Shown: positions 11,209 to 21,970 of the stretch, piece after piece
How positions within the stretch are numbered: the stretch's first letter is position 1
Layout of the letters: the number at the start of each line of letters is the position of its first letter
Assembly (NCBI GenBank): GCA_964030475.1
Contig: CAXIPT010000002.1
Location: 15,552,590 to 15,616,589, forward strand
Source: Tethya wilhelma
Lineage: Eukaryota; Porifera; Demospongiae; Tethyida; Tethyidae
DNA: 64,000 bases
Reading direction: 5' to 3'
Made by a program: the position numbers and the translations under genes
Notes under the pieces: generated by a model
What the model was told of the DNA's origin: nothing
What the model saw: the letters and a program-made list of their open reading frames with translations, nothing else
Database searches by the model: none

Positions 11209-13478
11209 TTATTTAGCCTGGACAGTAAAGGAGCCATCCAGGATGTTAGAAGGAGCCCTCTTCTGTTGGTTGGGCTGCTGTCCTCCAACATACACCTTGT
11301 AATCTGTGGTAGGTACGTACCACTTTGAATCATACACCATCATTACCTCTGATGTAATGGTAAACATCACCTATAATCAAATTAGTAGAAGAACAAGACT
11401 GAGTTTCACACCATGAAACAAAGACAATGGTGTGTTTCTTACATCAGTCGACTTTGATGGTGAAAGGAGCTGGATTCGTTTGGCTCCCACTAGCTGTCTA
11501 ATGGGAGCAATGTCAGTGTTGGACCATGAAATGTACACCTGGACAACCTGTCATTGTAGGTAAGGTAGAGATATATATCAATACACTAGTAGCTGTACTC
11601 AGTTTCATACCTACCTCATCTGAAGTTCTGCTTCCTGTGTTGGTGACAGTTACACTGACTGAGACATTCTCTCCTGCTTTTACTGTTGAAGGTGACACCT
11701 TCAAATCAGAATACTTGAATGTTGTATAGGAGCTGAAATGTTTGATTTTCATTGTTAAGAACTTAACTATGGTTGGTACAACTAGAGCTTACAGTCCATA
11801 TCCAAAGGGAAACAGTGGAACTCCTTCAAAGTAGCGATAGGTCCTGTTCACCATTGTGTAGTTAGTGATGTCTGGTACCTATGGATGAGAGATACATAAT
11901 TGTGCAAGTATATGGGTCCAGTGCTGTACACAATTATGTTAATTAGAAATACATACCTGTTTAAGACTTGCTGGCCATGTGTTTGGAAGTCTTCCAGCTG
12001 GACTAACAACACCAGTCAACACATCCAGCAGAGCACTACCAGCAGTCTGAATATTAGCACAACTACATCAGTTTAATTGTCAATATTGTAATCACCACCA
12101 GTTGCATTGATATTCTTGATACCTGAGCAGGAAAGAAACTCTCTACAATTGCAGCAACTTTGTCACTATTGACAGCCCAAGACACATTGAGAGGACCAGC
12201 ATTGTACAGTACTAGGATGGTAGCTGTTTAAGATGGAACGTAATAATGGAAATTTTAATTTGTGTAAACAGCGATGGTACTATCAACTAACTTGAAACTA
12301 TACTTGTAACATCTTGCAGGAGCTGTGATTGTTGTCCAGGGAGTTCAATGTCAGATCGATCATGTCCTTCACGCTCAAGGGAACTTCCTATAACACACAA
12401 TGAAGGCATGCATATGATAAAATTGAGAACATTATACCATTTGAACTCTGTACCTGTTCCAAGAAAGGCAATAGCCACATCAGTACCATTACAGGCATCC
12501 TTGATATCAGAAGATTTGTAGTTTCTAAAGAGAAGACAGAAAAATGTTGTTTGTTAAGTATCTTTTGAAACTTAATCCAAGGTTACAGTCTGAAGCAGAA
12601 GACAAAATATGCATACAGACATACGTGCAGCTTGGACCATCAGAGCATCCAGTTGCGCTGCTCACAGTGCTTGCAATCTTGCCACTCTTTGAGATTGCTT
12701 CCAGTGGGGTCACCACATAGTCCTCCTATTCATAATAGAAAAACTTGTGGATGATCACCACCACTTGCAATTGTAGTAGGATCGATTAAACAAGTTATTA
12801 CCATCACATCAGGTGAATAGTCACCGAAGTATAGATGTGATGAATTTATAAATGGTCCAATTATCTATAAAGTCAAATAAATCGTATACTAGCATCAGAC
12901 AGATGTTTGTTTGAAAGACTTTTTCTCCTTAGCTTACACAAGCTTTGCCTTTTGGAGATGTGATTGGAAGTCCATTCTTTTCATTGTTCTTCAGAAGCAC
13001 CATTGTCTGTGTGGCCATATCATGGGCTAGTTGGATGTGCTCCTTACTTTGAATGTAATCAGCAACATTCAGTCTAGATTTGTAAAATAGGAATAAATCT
13101 ATTGTCTCTATATGTCTCTGTCAACCTAACTTTTTGTAAGGGTTCATGTCAGGAGGATCAAAGTCACCTAGCTTCATTCTCACCATATACAGTCGACTCA
13201 CACAATCCTTTACAGTATCTTCAGATACAAGTTTCTGTAGGAGATGTAACTTTTTTCAAAAATAGAATCTATATGAAAGAGTCTTCACAAACCTGTTTCA
13301 CTGCATCACCAACATTGCTAAGAATATTCTTTTCAGAGTTGCCATCTTCCAAGCAAGTGCCGGCGTTGGCTGCAGCAGCAGCTGTCTTCACTTCTGTGTC
13401 AGTGTAGTGATGCTGAGTCATGATGTTCTCTGGAAATGAGCATTTTTTTTAACACAGAGTTGAACAATAATATTCTTG

Positions 13479-13518
<40 letters not shown>

Positions 13519-15265
13519 CATACCTAATGCACCTTGATCACTGACCACATAACCTTACAAATGTCATTTGAATCGAGAGTAAAGATAAAAATTAACAATA
13601 ATTATCACTAACAGGGATTTACAGTGTTACCTTCAAATCCCCATTCATTCCTAAGGATATCAGTCAACAGCTCTTTATTGGCACAAGCTGGAACACCTCT
13701 GATGCTGTGAACACACATGTATATGTATCAGAACCTATCAGCATGCTTTACTGATCATTGAAAAAATCATTCCACCTATTGAAACTGCACATGAGGCTCC
13801 ATGAGCCAGCTTTGACACAGGCTTTGAACTGTGGTAGAAAGGTCATCCTCCAGTCACGTTCAGATACCTACGCATATATAGTGAATTGAAAATCGCCATT
13901 CAGTCAAAAAAAAATTGGGTGTCTACAATACGGCATGACTTTCCTTAGAATCAAATGAGAATCGTGAGACTGGTACATTCTCTGGTCCTCCGTGAACATC
14001 AAAATGTTTGCATCCAGTGTTTGCCTCCACATAGCGAGGATGGTCTGAACATATATTAAATATGACCACAACTAGCTAGCTATTAAATGGATAGATGTAC
14101 CTCCTTGAATTCCAGTCACAAATGCAGTTCCAAGGTAGCCAGAGAGCCAGGGATCTTCTCCGTAGGTTTCCTGTCATGCAAATAAAAATAGGATATTTAA
14201 TTTTACATATTTCATGCATTCTTCATTACATATAGCCTTATTCTCAGACACTGTCTCCTCTTTGCCGTTATACACTGTGAGTGTAAGGCCAAAGGGGAAA
14301 GCCTGGGAATGAGACTAGGTTACATGGCTACCTACCTGATTCCTCCCCCATCTTGGGTCTCTCATGATATTCAAGACAGGACTCCAACAGCTTAGACCAG
14401 TGTGGAAGTCATAGCTTCCCTTGGAAGTGGCTTCATTATTCTAAAGAAGTGGATAATAATTGATTCACAATTGTCAAAAGGAATAAAGTAATGTATACTA
14501 CTCAATCATACCTTTGCTCTGACTTCATCACTCACAGCTCTAGCTACCTTGTACAACATGTCATAGTTGAAGCTTGCAGCCTGTAATAGAAGTGGACGGG
14601 GTAAAATAAAAATTTATAATATGATTCATGAAAATTAGCTCTAAAGAGGAAAGACAGACTTTTCACGAACTTTTTATGCCATGAAAATTTGGAGCTATAC
14701 AGTATTTATGTCACGTTAACCCCCAGGCATGTCATACATAAATAGTCTGAAATTGAAAACAAAGTTCCAGTATGGTACATGCAGGAGTTACTGTATCTAC
14801 ATCTTACAGTTCACATACGTTCACTTACCATTCCAATGGACTGCGGAAATGAGGTAGCTGGTCCAGCACCGACATCTCCACTCAGACACTCTGTCCCCCA
14901 CTGGTAGGCCTTGATATCAAGACGATCAATAGCAGGAGCTGGACCTGATGTGAGAACTTGCTCAATTTCATTGTTGTATTAGTCTCTATATATACTATAA
15001 ATACTAGAGGAATATAATCCCTGACCGTTGTTTCTAGCTCCTCCATGAGACATCTGAGCCACCATCTCATCAAAAGTCAATCTACTAACAAGATCCTATA
15101 ACAACACAAGACATAAACACATAGATCCAAGTGGGTTACTCTTCCTACCTTGACTCTGTCCTCAAAGGAGAGAGAGGTGTTCTGGAAGGGATATTTCTGT
15201 CCATGACACTCGGACAGTAGCACCAGGACAAGTAGTGCCAACACACTGCAGTGAACAGCTGCCAT
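11209..15265 (-). CDS. GH3 glycosidase copy B, beta-xylosidase-like, 23 exons
   Basis: About 738 residues from 23 small exons. The start at 15265 gives a signal peptide (MAAVHCSVLALLVLVLLSEC), so the protein is secreted or lysosomal. The GH3 barrel follows, with KHFDVHGG near residue 200 (substrate-binding Lys-His) and the nucleophile Asp in YVVSDQG (near 279). Next come the alpha/beta sandwich (about 360-580, with SLEREGHDR and PGQQSQLL) and the FnIII-like domain (about 620-730). Domain order and length resemble plant beta-xylosidases/arabinofuranosidases of GH3; the substrate cannot be read from sequence. It is the first of four tandem copies. Oddity: the donor after the SFDSK exon reads AAG-GAAAGT where a GTAAGT site is expected (GA at 13943-13942), so splicing may fail there or the base may be an error. 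Confidence 0.88.
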
Positions 15266-15280
15266 CTCTGCAACACATGG

Positions 15281-15330
15281 AGCCCCACCCACACGTATTG
15301 TCACGTATTGTCACGTATTGTCACGTGATA
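15281..15330. promoter_or_regulatory. Proximal promoter of GH3 copy B: CCCCACCCAC and repeated TCACGTATTG ending in CACGTG
   Basis: Upstream of the start codon are a CCCCACCCAC box and a 10-bp unit, TCACGTATTG, repeated and ending in TCACGTGA (15321-15328, 56 bp upstream). A CCCCACCCAC-type box (CCCCGCCCAC in copy D) and a TCACGTGA box recur in front of copies C, D and E. Confidence 0.6.
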
Positions 15331-15521
15331 TATTTTGGCGAAAATCTCTGTCTGCCAAGATGCTGTTCAACTAAAAACCTCAAATCGACTTATCTGCTTC
15401 CTCTCTGTGTACTTACCTACCCGCTCAGGCTGCACAGCTAGTACTTAAGGAGCTCCGCCCTCAACGTGCAACTTCTCGGACTACATCACGTGCCGTTGGA
15501 GTGAACTAGGTTGATTGTATA

Positions 15522-15528
15522 GAAGTAC
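15522..15528. repeat. Target-site duplication of the KDZ element (left copy)
   Basis: GAAGTAC directly precedes the left inverted repeat, and the same seven bases directly follow the right inverted repeat at 4335-4341. Confidence 0.8.
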
Positions 15529-15631
15529 CACCCGAACCTTGCCAATAATCCGTGTCATAATAATATTGGATAAGGTGGTTGGCAACCGTATAAAATACTA
15601 TTGTACAAGGGAGTTATGACTGCGTCACGAC
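15529..15631. repeat. Left terminal inverted repeat of the KDZ element
   Basis: Matches the reverse complement of 4232-4334 over 103 bases with two mismatches (positions 42 and 100 of the repeat). CCGTATAAAATAC near its middle is a TATA-like box about 90 bp before the transposase start, so the inverted repeat also acts as a promoter. Confidence 0.88.
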
Positions 15632-15686
15632 ATGCGTATACACTTGCTCCTAGTTAGCTTCGATCTCAGCCGAGTCCATACACACC

Positions 15687-18600
15687 ATGGCACACCGGTA
15701 CCGAGCAAAGCCAAGAAAACCCTCCATACTTAGGAACTTTATGAAGAGTAAGAGAAGAGGAACAGTGAGTAAGAATAGAGGTGATGGGCGGTTCAGCCTC
15801 CAGGGTCCAACTCCTGTCCAGACTCCTCAAGACATGCTTCTAGATGATTCTCAGGATGATGCTGGTCTCTATGATGATTATGATAATGATGAACCATGTG
15901 ACGAGATGAATCTTAGTGATAATAGTGATCTGGAAGAAAGGTACAGTATAGGCCGTTGCACTGATTTGTACTACGTAAGGGATATACATAATATACATGT
16001 GCATGTAGGTTCTCAAAGAGACGGAAGAGATCATATTCACAGCAACGTAAGAAGCAGGATGAAGCATGGGATAACGTGATGAGCACTCTTCGTAATAAGT
16101 ATCTGTTACAGCCAATATTTGGAGGGATTTCGGAGTGTTCATTTTGCTCTGAGAAGGCACAGTATCGGTGTACAGATTGTGGCCCATCAATCCATTACTG
16201 TGAAGGTTGTTGCATCACACATCATAGCACATGCTGTTTCTATCACGTTCCAGAACAATGGATAAATGGCCAATATTTGCCTGTAATGCTGTCAAATATT
16301 GAAATTCCCCTTAACCATTCTTGTTCGACTGAGTACAAAGAAAACATCACCATTGTTACCATGAAAGGTATGTACTAAAAGATGGACTTCATGTGGGTGC
16401 CTGTCATAATTTCAGTAATATGCACAGGTTACCACCGCGGGATCAGAATCTGTTTCTGTAAATGTAAGAGTATGATGGAGAGAATGGTTGATCTTCGCGT
16501 TTGGCCTGCAACACCAAATTTTCCCAAAATTGGTTTTCACATGGATTTGCTTGATGTTGTCCATGCCGCTATGATGGAATGCCAGGTCTCTCTTCATCAT
16601 GTTTGTAATATGCTCTGGTACCTTGCAATGATAAAGTCGGTAAGTGTGCATCCTTGCAGTTGAATATATACACATATATATATAAATTGTGCATGCTTGT
16701 TCATGTACTATATGAAATTATGAAATTAATGCTATCCATGCATGCAGGGTAAAGAACATAAGCGGACCTACCAACAACTTCTAATATCATTCCCACAATA
16801 TAGGTAAAGTTGAATTCCAAAATACAAATAGTATCAAAACAATGCATATCTACAGATGTTTCAAGAGCATGGTTAGTGCCAATCAAGACAAGCTCAGTGG
16901 TTGTCAGCAGTCTCTGGAGTGTCCTGCTTGTTCAAAGGTGAGTTCATGCAATTATTATGATTGCGTGTACACACTTTAGTACTTGATCATATTGTAGGAT
17001 GATTGCAGTACTTGTTTCATCTCATTGGATGGCAATTTTCGACTGTGCCGTCGTAAAAAGGCAGGTGAAAAAACAAGCTACAAGAGACCTCTCACTAGCT
17101 ACCAGGTGTTTGCTGATCAGTCAGATGTAGATCAATATATTGGAAAATCCTCCTCATAACTTGTTACATCGCACAGAGATCTAGAATCAGACACGGTATT
17201 ATACATAATTATGTATGCTTAAATAGCCTTACTTAAATGTACCATAATTATAGTGGCAGTGCCATGAATTCAAAGCAGGAGATGTGCTACGGTCTAAAAC
17301 CAGGTATCAAGCCTTGGATGAAACAGGAGTTTTTGGTGCAACCTGTCGCCACGATGTACCTCTCAAGATGTTAAGTATGAAACAAGGAGAGAAGTATGTT
17401 AATGTTTAAGAAATTTTACCAGTCATGGTGAACTTTTTTTTGATATAATAGGCTAGCATATGCTGACTACATACTGTCAAAACTTATTGAGGAGGGTCGA
17501 GTTCCTAACAATGTGAATCTTCTCTATGATGTTGGATGTAAGATTGTGAGCCATTGGAAGGTATTATTTCATCACTGAAATTTATTCTGTTCGATTACTG
17601 TAACACTTATTTGTATTGTTTTTATTATAGAGATATCCAGAACATTTCAACACACTCTCTTCAACCTACAATGTTGCTGTATCTGTTTTCCATGCTTATG
17701 CTCACAATTCACACTGCCAATACTTCTACAGTCCGCGGCATAGAATTAGCTTTGGATTGAGTGATGGTGAAAATCTAGAGAGACTGTGGTCGTTTTTGGG
17801 CAAATTCTGCCACATGACAAAGGAAATGAATGCAGCTAATAGAATTGATACTTTGTCTGATGCTTTGCACCATTATGCAAAGCAAAAGAATTCAAAGATG
17901 GGTAAGTTGTGTACATGAAATTGTTTACTATAATTATTATAATAGTATAGTTTTGGATAGTTCATTGTTTCTGTTGTATCAACTTGACCAGAAACTAGCA
18001 TTGTTGAACGTATGAAGAAAGCATTTGATACGAGAGTAAAACTTACCAAGGAATCTGAAAACATTTGCAAATCTGTTGGGATTACTGTTGAACAAATGGA
18101 GAAGAAAATGTCTGAGTTTAGAGATGAAGAAATCAAGAGACTTGATTCTATTGCTCACAAACCAGGTCAATCATAATACATGTAGTAACTTGCTATTGTT
18201 TGCTATAGCCAGTGTTTATTTGAAATTATGATTTCTACAGCTTTTGCACGTCATGCTGAAAATTGGAAGCTGAAGTATGTACAGAATCTGCAGGGCTGGT
18301 TTAAACTTCAGTAGGTTGTATCTGTTTTGTATGCGGTGGTATTTTGATATTAGTTATTGCAAATTATACAGGGAGTCATGGGTGGACTTTATCAAGGGTG
18401 GTGGTACTCTGACACCTGAGTTCATTGTGGAGACTGTAGCCAAACTTCAGAGGTATATACACATACTGCATGCATATGACTACAATTGCATATTATGGTA
18501 GTGACTATACATAGGTTTGAGTCAGACTTAAAAACTACTGAAAATCAGCACCATATAGATCCTAGGTGGCAGTCAACTTCAGCAGAATATTTGGATGTTC

Positions 18601-19566
18601 TTAAAACTATTAATGTGAGTGAGAAGCAATTGACAAAAGGGAAATTGCTAGGTGTTGCAAGGCAACGTGTTTTCTACCTTAACACACTACGTCATCATGC
18701 AGGTTTGTGCACAATATTATTTCATACATTCTTCAGGTTGTGGACACTATTGTATTGTTTTCATGTTAGGTGGTCAAAAGCAAGCTCAGAAGATCTCAAA
18801 GTCGATTGCTAAGTGCACCTCAAAAGCCAAGAGTCTCTTAGCTGAATATAAGAGCAAATGCTTTGGTGACCCTACAGACGAAACAACAATAGATGATGTG
18901 TTCAACATGAACTCTCCATTTTGGAACTTGGATCACACTTATGCAACTCAACCTATTGACTGTGTACCAGTAGCAGAACAACGTCGCCTTATTGAAATAG
19001 CAGATGTATTGGCTAGGTGTTCTGAAGAACAACAATATTGCATATCAGACATCTTGAATATGTATACTTTCTTCACTAAAAGTTTGACAAATCTCAATCT
19101 AAAGATGTGCAACATTTTGTGCAGTAGCAGCAGTGAACATCACACTGTACAATGTAATGTTGATCCATCAGAATATCAAATGTATATAGCAGTTGGCAAT
19201 ATAATTGACTCAAACTGTACTCTTCCTCACCATGATTTGGAAGTGCTGTCAACTGGAATAGCTAGAGCTGAGTACATTTTTTACAGACTTCAGCGAATAA
19301 GTGATGTAGCTAAGAGTCTTATTGTAGCATATTGGACAAACTCACAAGAAGAAAGAGAGTCACACATAAAGAAGGCTCTGTTGTGCAGTGAACTACCTAT
19401 CACCGTACCATTGATCAACACACTCTTTGTAAATGATAACATGATGCAAAATGAAATTGAAGATACGGATGATTCTTACAATACATCTGATGAGGATATT
19501 ATAACTGAGGCACCAGAACCAAGTTCATCATCAACAGACACAGAAACAGATGAATGTTATGATTAA
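15687..19566 (+). CDS. KDZ transposase with CxC2-type zinc cluster, one in-frame stop
   Basis: Fourteen exons: 15687-15940, 16009-16367, 16428-16639, 16748-16803, 16856-16937, 16998-17195, 17254-17393, 17452-17560, 17631-17901, 17992-18165, 18241-18274, 18372-18452, 18515-18702 and 18770-19566. They give 2,955 bases in frame. The start is in a good context (CACCATGG). An acidic, basic N-terminus is followed by a Cys/His cluster (CSFCSEK, CTDCG, YCEGCC, then H..C..YHVPEQW) of the CxC2 type found with KDZ transposases. The RNase H-like core shows Asp in LDETGVFGA (409), Asp in LLYDVGC (460) and Glu in GLSDGENLERLW (517). Codon 375 is TAA (17157-17159) between zinc cluster and core; both frame and splice sites continue past it. 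So the copy is probably inactive, unless an upstream donor (CAG-GTGTTT at 17106) removes the stop. The acidic C-terminus ends ETDECYD. Confidence 0.87.
17157..17159 (+). other. In-frame TAA in the transposase
   Basis: The codon lies in exon 6 after DVDQYIGKSSS. The following 12 codons and the phase-0 donor at 17195 stay in the reading frame, so it looks like a single nonsense change rather than decay. Confidence 0.7.
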
Positions 19567-19596
19567 GAAGTGTTCACTGTTAGTCTATTATTGTTA

Positions 19597-20544
19597 TTAT
19601 GCTTGAGAATCTGATTGTACACAGTCCTCCATACTCACAGCAACACTAGTATTACTAGAAACAGTTTCTTCTCTTCCAATATCAGTGCTGAAGTTAGAAA
19701 CCATAAGAAACTTGATGCTCTCTACATTATCAAATACTTTTCGAAGCTCTGAGCTGGAATATAACTTTGGTTGCTTGAATTCTATTCCTTGAGGGAGTCC
19801 AGTGACAATACACCCCAATTCATTAAGATCACCATATGGTATCCGACCTTTTCCAGTGGCATTACCTGAATACAGTACATAACAAATCCCTATAATTATT
19901 ATTCTACAAACCCGACAGTAATAGTCAATAAAGATTAGGGATTACAAAAAAAAAACAACAACAACTTACGGTATTTTTGTCTTAGCTCATATCGAACTGA
20001 ACTTAGCATTTCATCATATGTGTTACTTTTCTTCCTTTTCTTTAAATAGCTTTGACCTATAGAAAAACAGATTGACTTAAACTCAATTTAACAGCATCAC
20101 TTTTTTTAAAACACTACGTACCACACATGTATTTGAAGAAAGTGTTGTCCACAGCATGGCCATTGGTTTCCTCAGCATCTATGAAACCTTGTGAAGTATC
20201 ACTCCCGCAGAGAACATGGCAATCAGAGTTTGACACATTTAGTAGTACGCCATAGCCTTCAACACCAAGAATGGCAAGAGATTTGAGCTATATAGTTACA
20301 TGTAACCAGGAACAAATCATAAAAGAAACCAGAAAACTCAAGTACACAATTGCAACTCTAAATTAATGAAAATTATGACTCACATTTTCTCTAGTTGATG
20401 CAACCAGTTCTCTTATTGTCTTCTTTTTCTGGTCTGGTGTGGATATCCATGCGAATCCCTTCGCCTTCTCCTTCCACTGTCCTTTTTCTTCGGTAGAAAG
20501 TGAGGACCACATTTGACTTAAAATTGGCATTTTAGAACATCCTT
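19597..20544 (-). CDS. Homeodomain-HMG box protein of the KDZ element, exons 4-7
   Basis: Exons 20544-20384, 20287-20122, 20056-19970 and 19865-19597 (stop). Exon 4 begins in phase with exon 3 on the displaced contig and completes the HMG box (SQMWSSLSTEEKGQWKEKAK). The rest forms a domain I do not recognise: LAILGVEGYGVLLNVSNSD, then a Gly-Ser-Asp loop, HAVDNTFFKYMCGQSYLKK, and RIPYGDLNELGCIVTGLP near the end. The gene converges on the transposase; only 30 bases separate the two stop codons. Total length with the 5' exons is 341 residues. Confidence 0.78.
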
Positions 20545-20613
20545 CTGTATAATGTATATTAATAATTAAGATTTGATGGCTGACTAAACTCTTTCCTATC
20601 CACACACTTCACA

Positions 20614-20616
20614 ATG

Positions 20617-20667
<51 letters not shown>
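20614..20667. repeat. CA microsatellite at contig end
   Basis: A CA run ends at the N at 20668. The open reading frames across it (poly Cys-Val or His-Thr) are artefacts of the repeat. Confidence 0.95.
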
Positions 20668-20668
20668 N
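20668..20668. other. Single-N join: true position of the displaced contig 2237-6566
   Basis: Left of the N the homeodomain-HMG gene lacks its first exons; right of it GH3 copy C lacks its second half. The contig 2237-6566 supplies both in the correct order and strand. Some GH3 middle exons remain missing, so an unsequenced gap persists to its right. Confidence 0.85.
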
Positions 20669-20690
20669 TGTAATAATTACCAGTTTTTAC

Positions 20691-21761
20691 CTTTGAATCA
20701 AACGAAAAGCGTGACACTGGAATATCTTCTGGTCCACCATGAACATCAAAATGTTTACATCCAGTGTTTGCCTCCACATACCGAGGGTGATCTGAATCAA
20801 TTACAGTAGATATAAAATCACACTTAAACATTGTTGTTGTAGTGATATTTTAGTGTTGCTTCACTAATCCTACCTCCTTGAACACCAGTAACAAATGCAG
20901 TTCCAAGATAGCCAGAGAGCCAGGGATCTTCTCCATAGGTTTCCTGTACACATTTATGACAGTTAGCTCTTAATAAACACTGAGTCAGTGCAAATGTCAT
21001 AAGCCACCTGATTCCTCCCCCATCTTGGGTCTCTCATGATATTCAAGACAGGACTCCAACAGCTTAGACCAGTGTGGAAGTCATAGCTTCCTTTGGAAGT
21101 AGCATTGTTGTTCTGGAAATAGCAGAAAAGAAAAGAACATTACCTTGGTAATATTAAATAGCAATGGATAGTAGCTATACCTTTGCTCTGACTTCATCAC
21201 TTATAGCTCGAGCCACCTTGTAGAGCATGTCATAGTTGAAACTGGCTGCCTGTGTTACACTTCCCATAATTATGTAAACCATACACAGAATTACAAATTC
21301 ACTTACCATTCCAATTGACTGTGGGAATGAGGTAGCTGGTCCAGCCTTAACATCTCCACTCAGACACTCTGTCCCCCACTGGTAGGCTTTGATACCAAGA
21401 CGATCAATAGCAGGAGCCGGACCTGATAGTGAAATGAAGCTGGCTCAAATTCAACATGGTGAAAGAATTGTCGCATTACATAAGTCTATTTAATATTGAA
21501 GGAATATTAAATCCCTGACCATTATTCCTAGCTCCTCCATGAGACATCTGAGCCACCATCTCATCAAGAGTCAATCTACCAACAAGGTCCTAACAGAACA
21601 AGACATAAACACGTATATAGATCCAAGTGGGTTACTCTTCCTACCTTGACTCTGTCCTCAAAGGAGAGAGAGGTGTTCTGGAAGGGATATTTCTGTCCAT
21701 GACACTTGGACAGTAGCCCCAGGACAAATAGTGTCAACACACTGCAGTGAACAGCTGCCAT
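20691..21761 (-). CDS. GH3 glycosidase copy C, N-terminal half
   Basis: Seven exons from the signal peptide (MAAVHCSVLTLFVLGLL, start 21761) to the KHFDVHGGPEDIP exon, which ends at 20691 with a good donor (AAG-GTAAAA). This covers the first part of the GH3 barrel, up to about residue 218. The exon with the nucleophile Asp is not present on either side of the gap. The second half is at 4742-6521. Confidence 0.85.
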
Positions 21762-21800
21762 TTCTGCAACACCTGGAGCCCCACCCACATGGTCACGTGA
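21762..21800. promoter_or_regulatory. Proximal promoter of GH3 copy C with CACGTG box
   Basis: CCCCACCCAC followed by GGTCACGTGAT; TCACGTGA lies at 21793-21800, 32 bp before the start codon, as in copy E. Confidence 0.6.
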
Positions 21801-21845
21801 TAATATGCGGAGATTCGCGCGCATGCGCACATCATAACAATTTTG

Positions 21846-21846
<1 letters not shown>

Positions 21847-21893
<47 letters not shown>
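21847..21893. repeat. CA microsatellite between GH3 copies C and D
   Basis: Pure CA run in the short C-D intergenic space (about 210 bases between start of C and stop of D). Confidence 0.95.
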
Positions 21894-21895
<2 letters not shown>

Positions 21896-21970
21896 AATAA
21901 TAATGTCACACAGACATAATAATTCCCCCATGACTTTGAATGCATAACTGTTTGTTGTTTGCATTTTGTC

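Larger units (their letters stand above)
15529..20667. mobile_element. Left part of a KDZ (Kyakuja-Dileera-Zisupton) DNA transposon
   Basis: The element starts at the inverted repeat, carries the transposase (15687-19566, +) and the last four exons of a convergent homeodomain-HMG gene (20544-19597, -), and runs into the assembly gap. Its right end is on the displaced contig at 2237-4334. Known sequence totals about 7.2 kb. It is inserted between GH3 copy B, whose start lies 257 bp away, and the 3' end of GH3 copy C. Zisupton-type elements are reported to make 8-bp target duplications; the visible one here is 7 bp. Confidence 0.85.

Noticed and set aside
20559..20831. Open frame with a Cys-Val run
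   Set aside because: Created by the CA microsatellite and running through the N; the real exons are the HMG exon to the left and the GH3 exon to the right.
21576..21893. Long upstream extension of GH3 copy C
   Set aside because: The extra N-terminal part is translated from a CA repeat; the start at 21761 gives a proper signal peptide matching the other copies.
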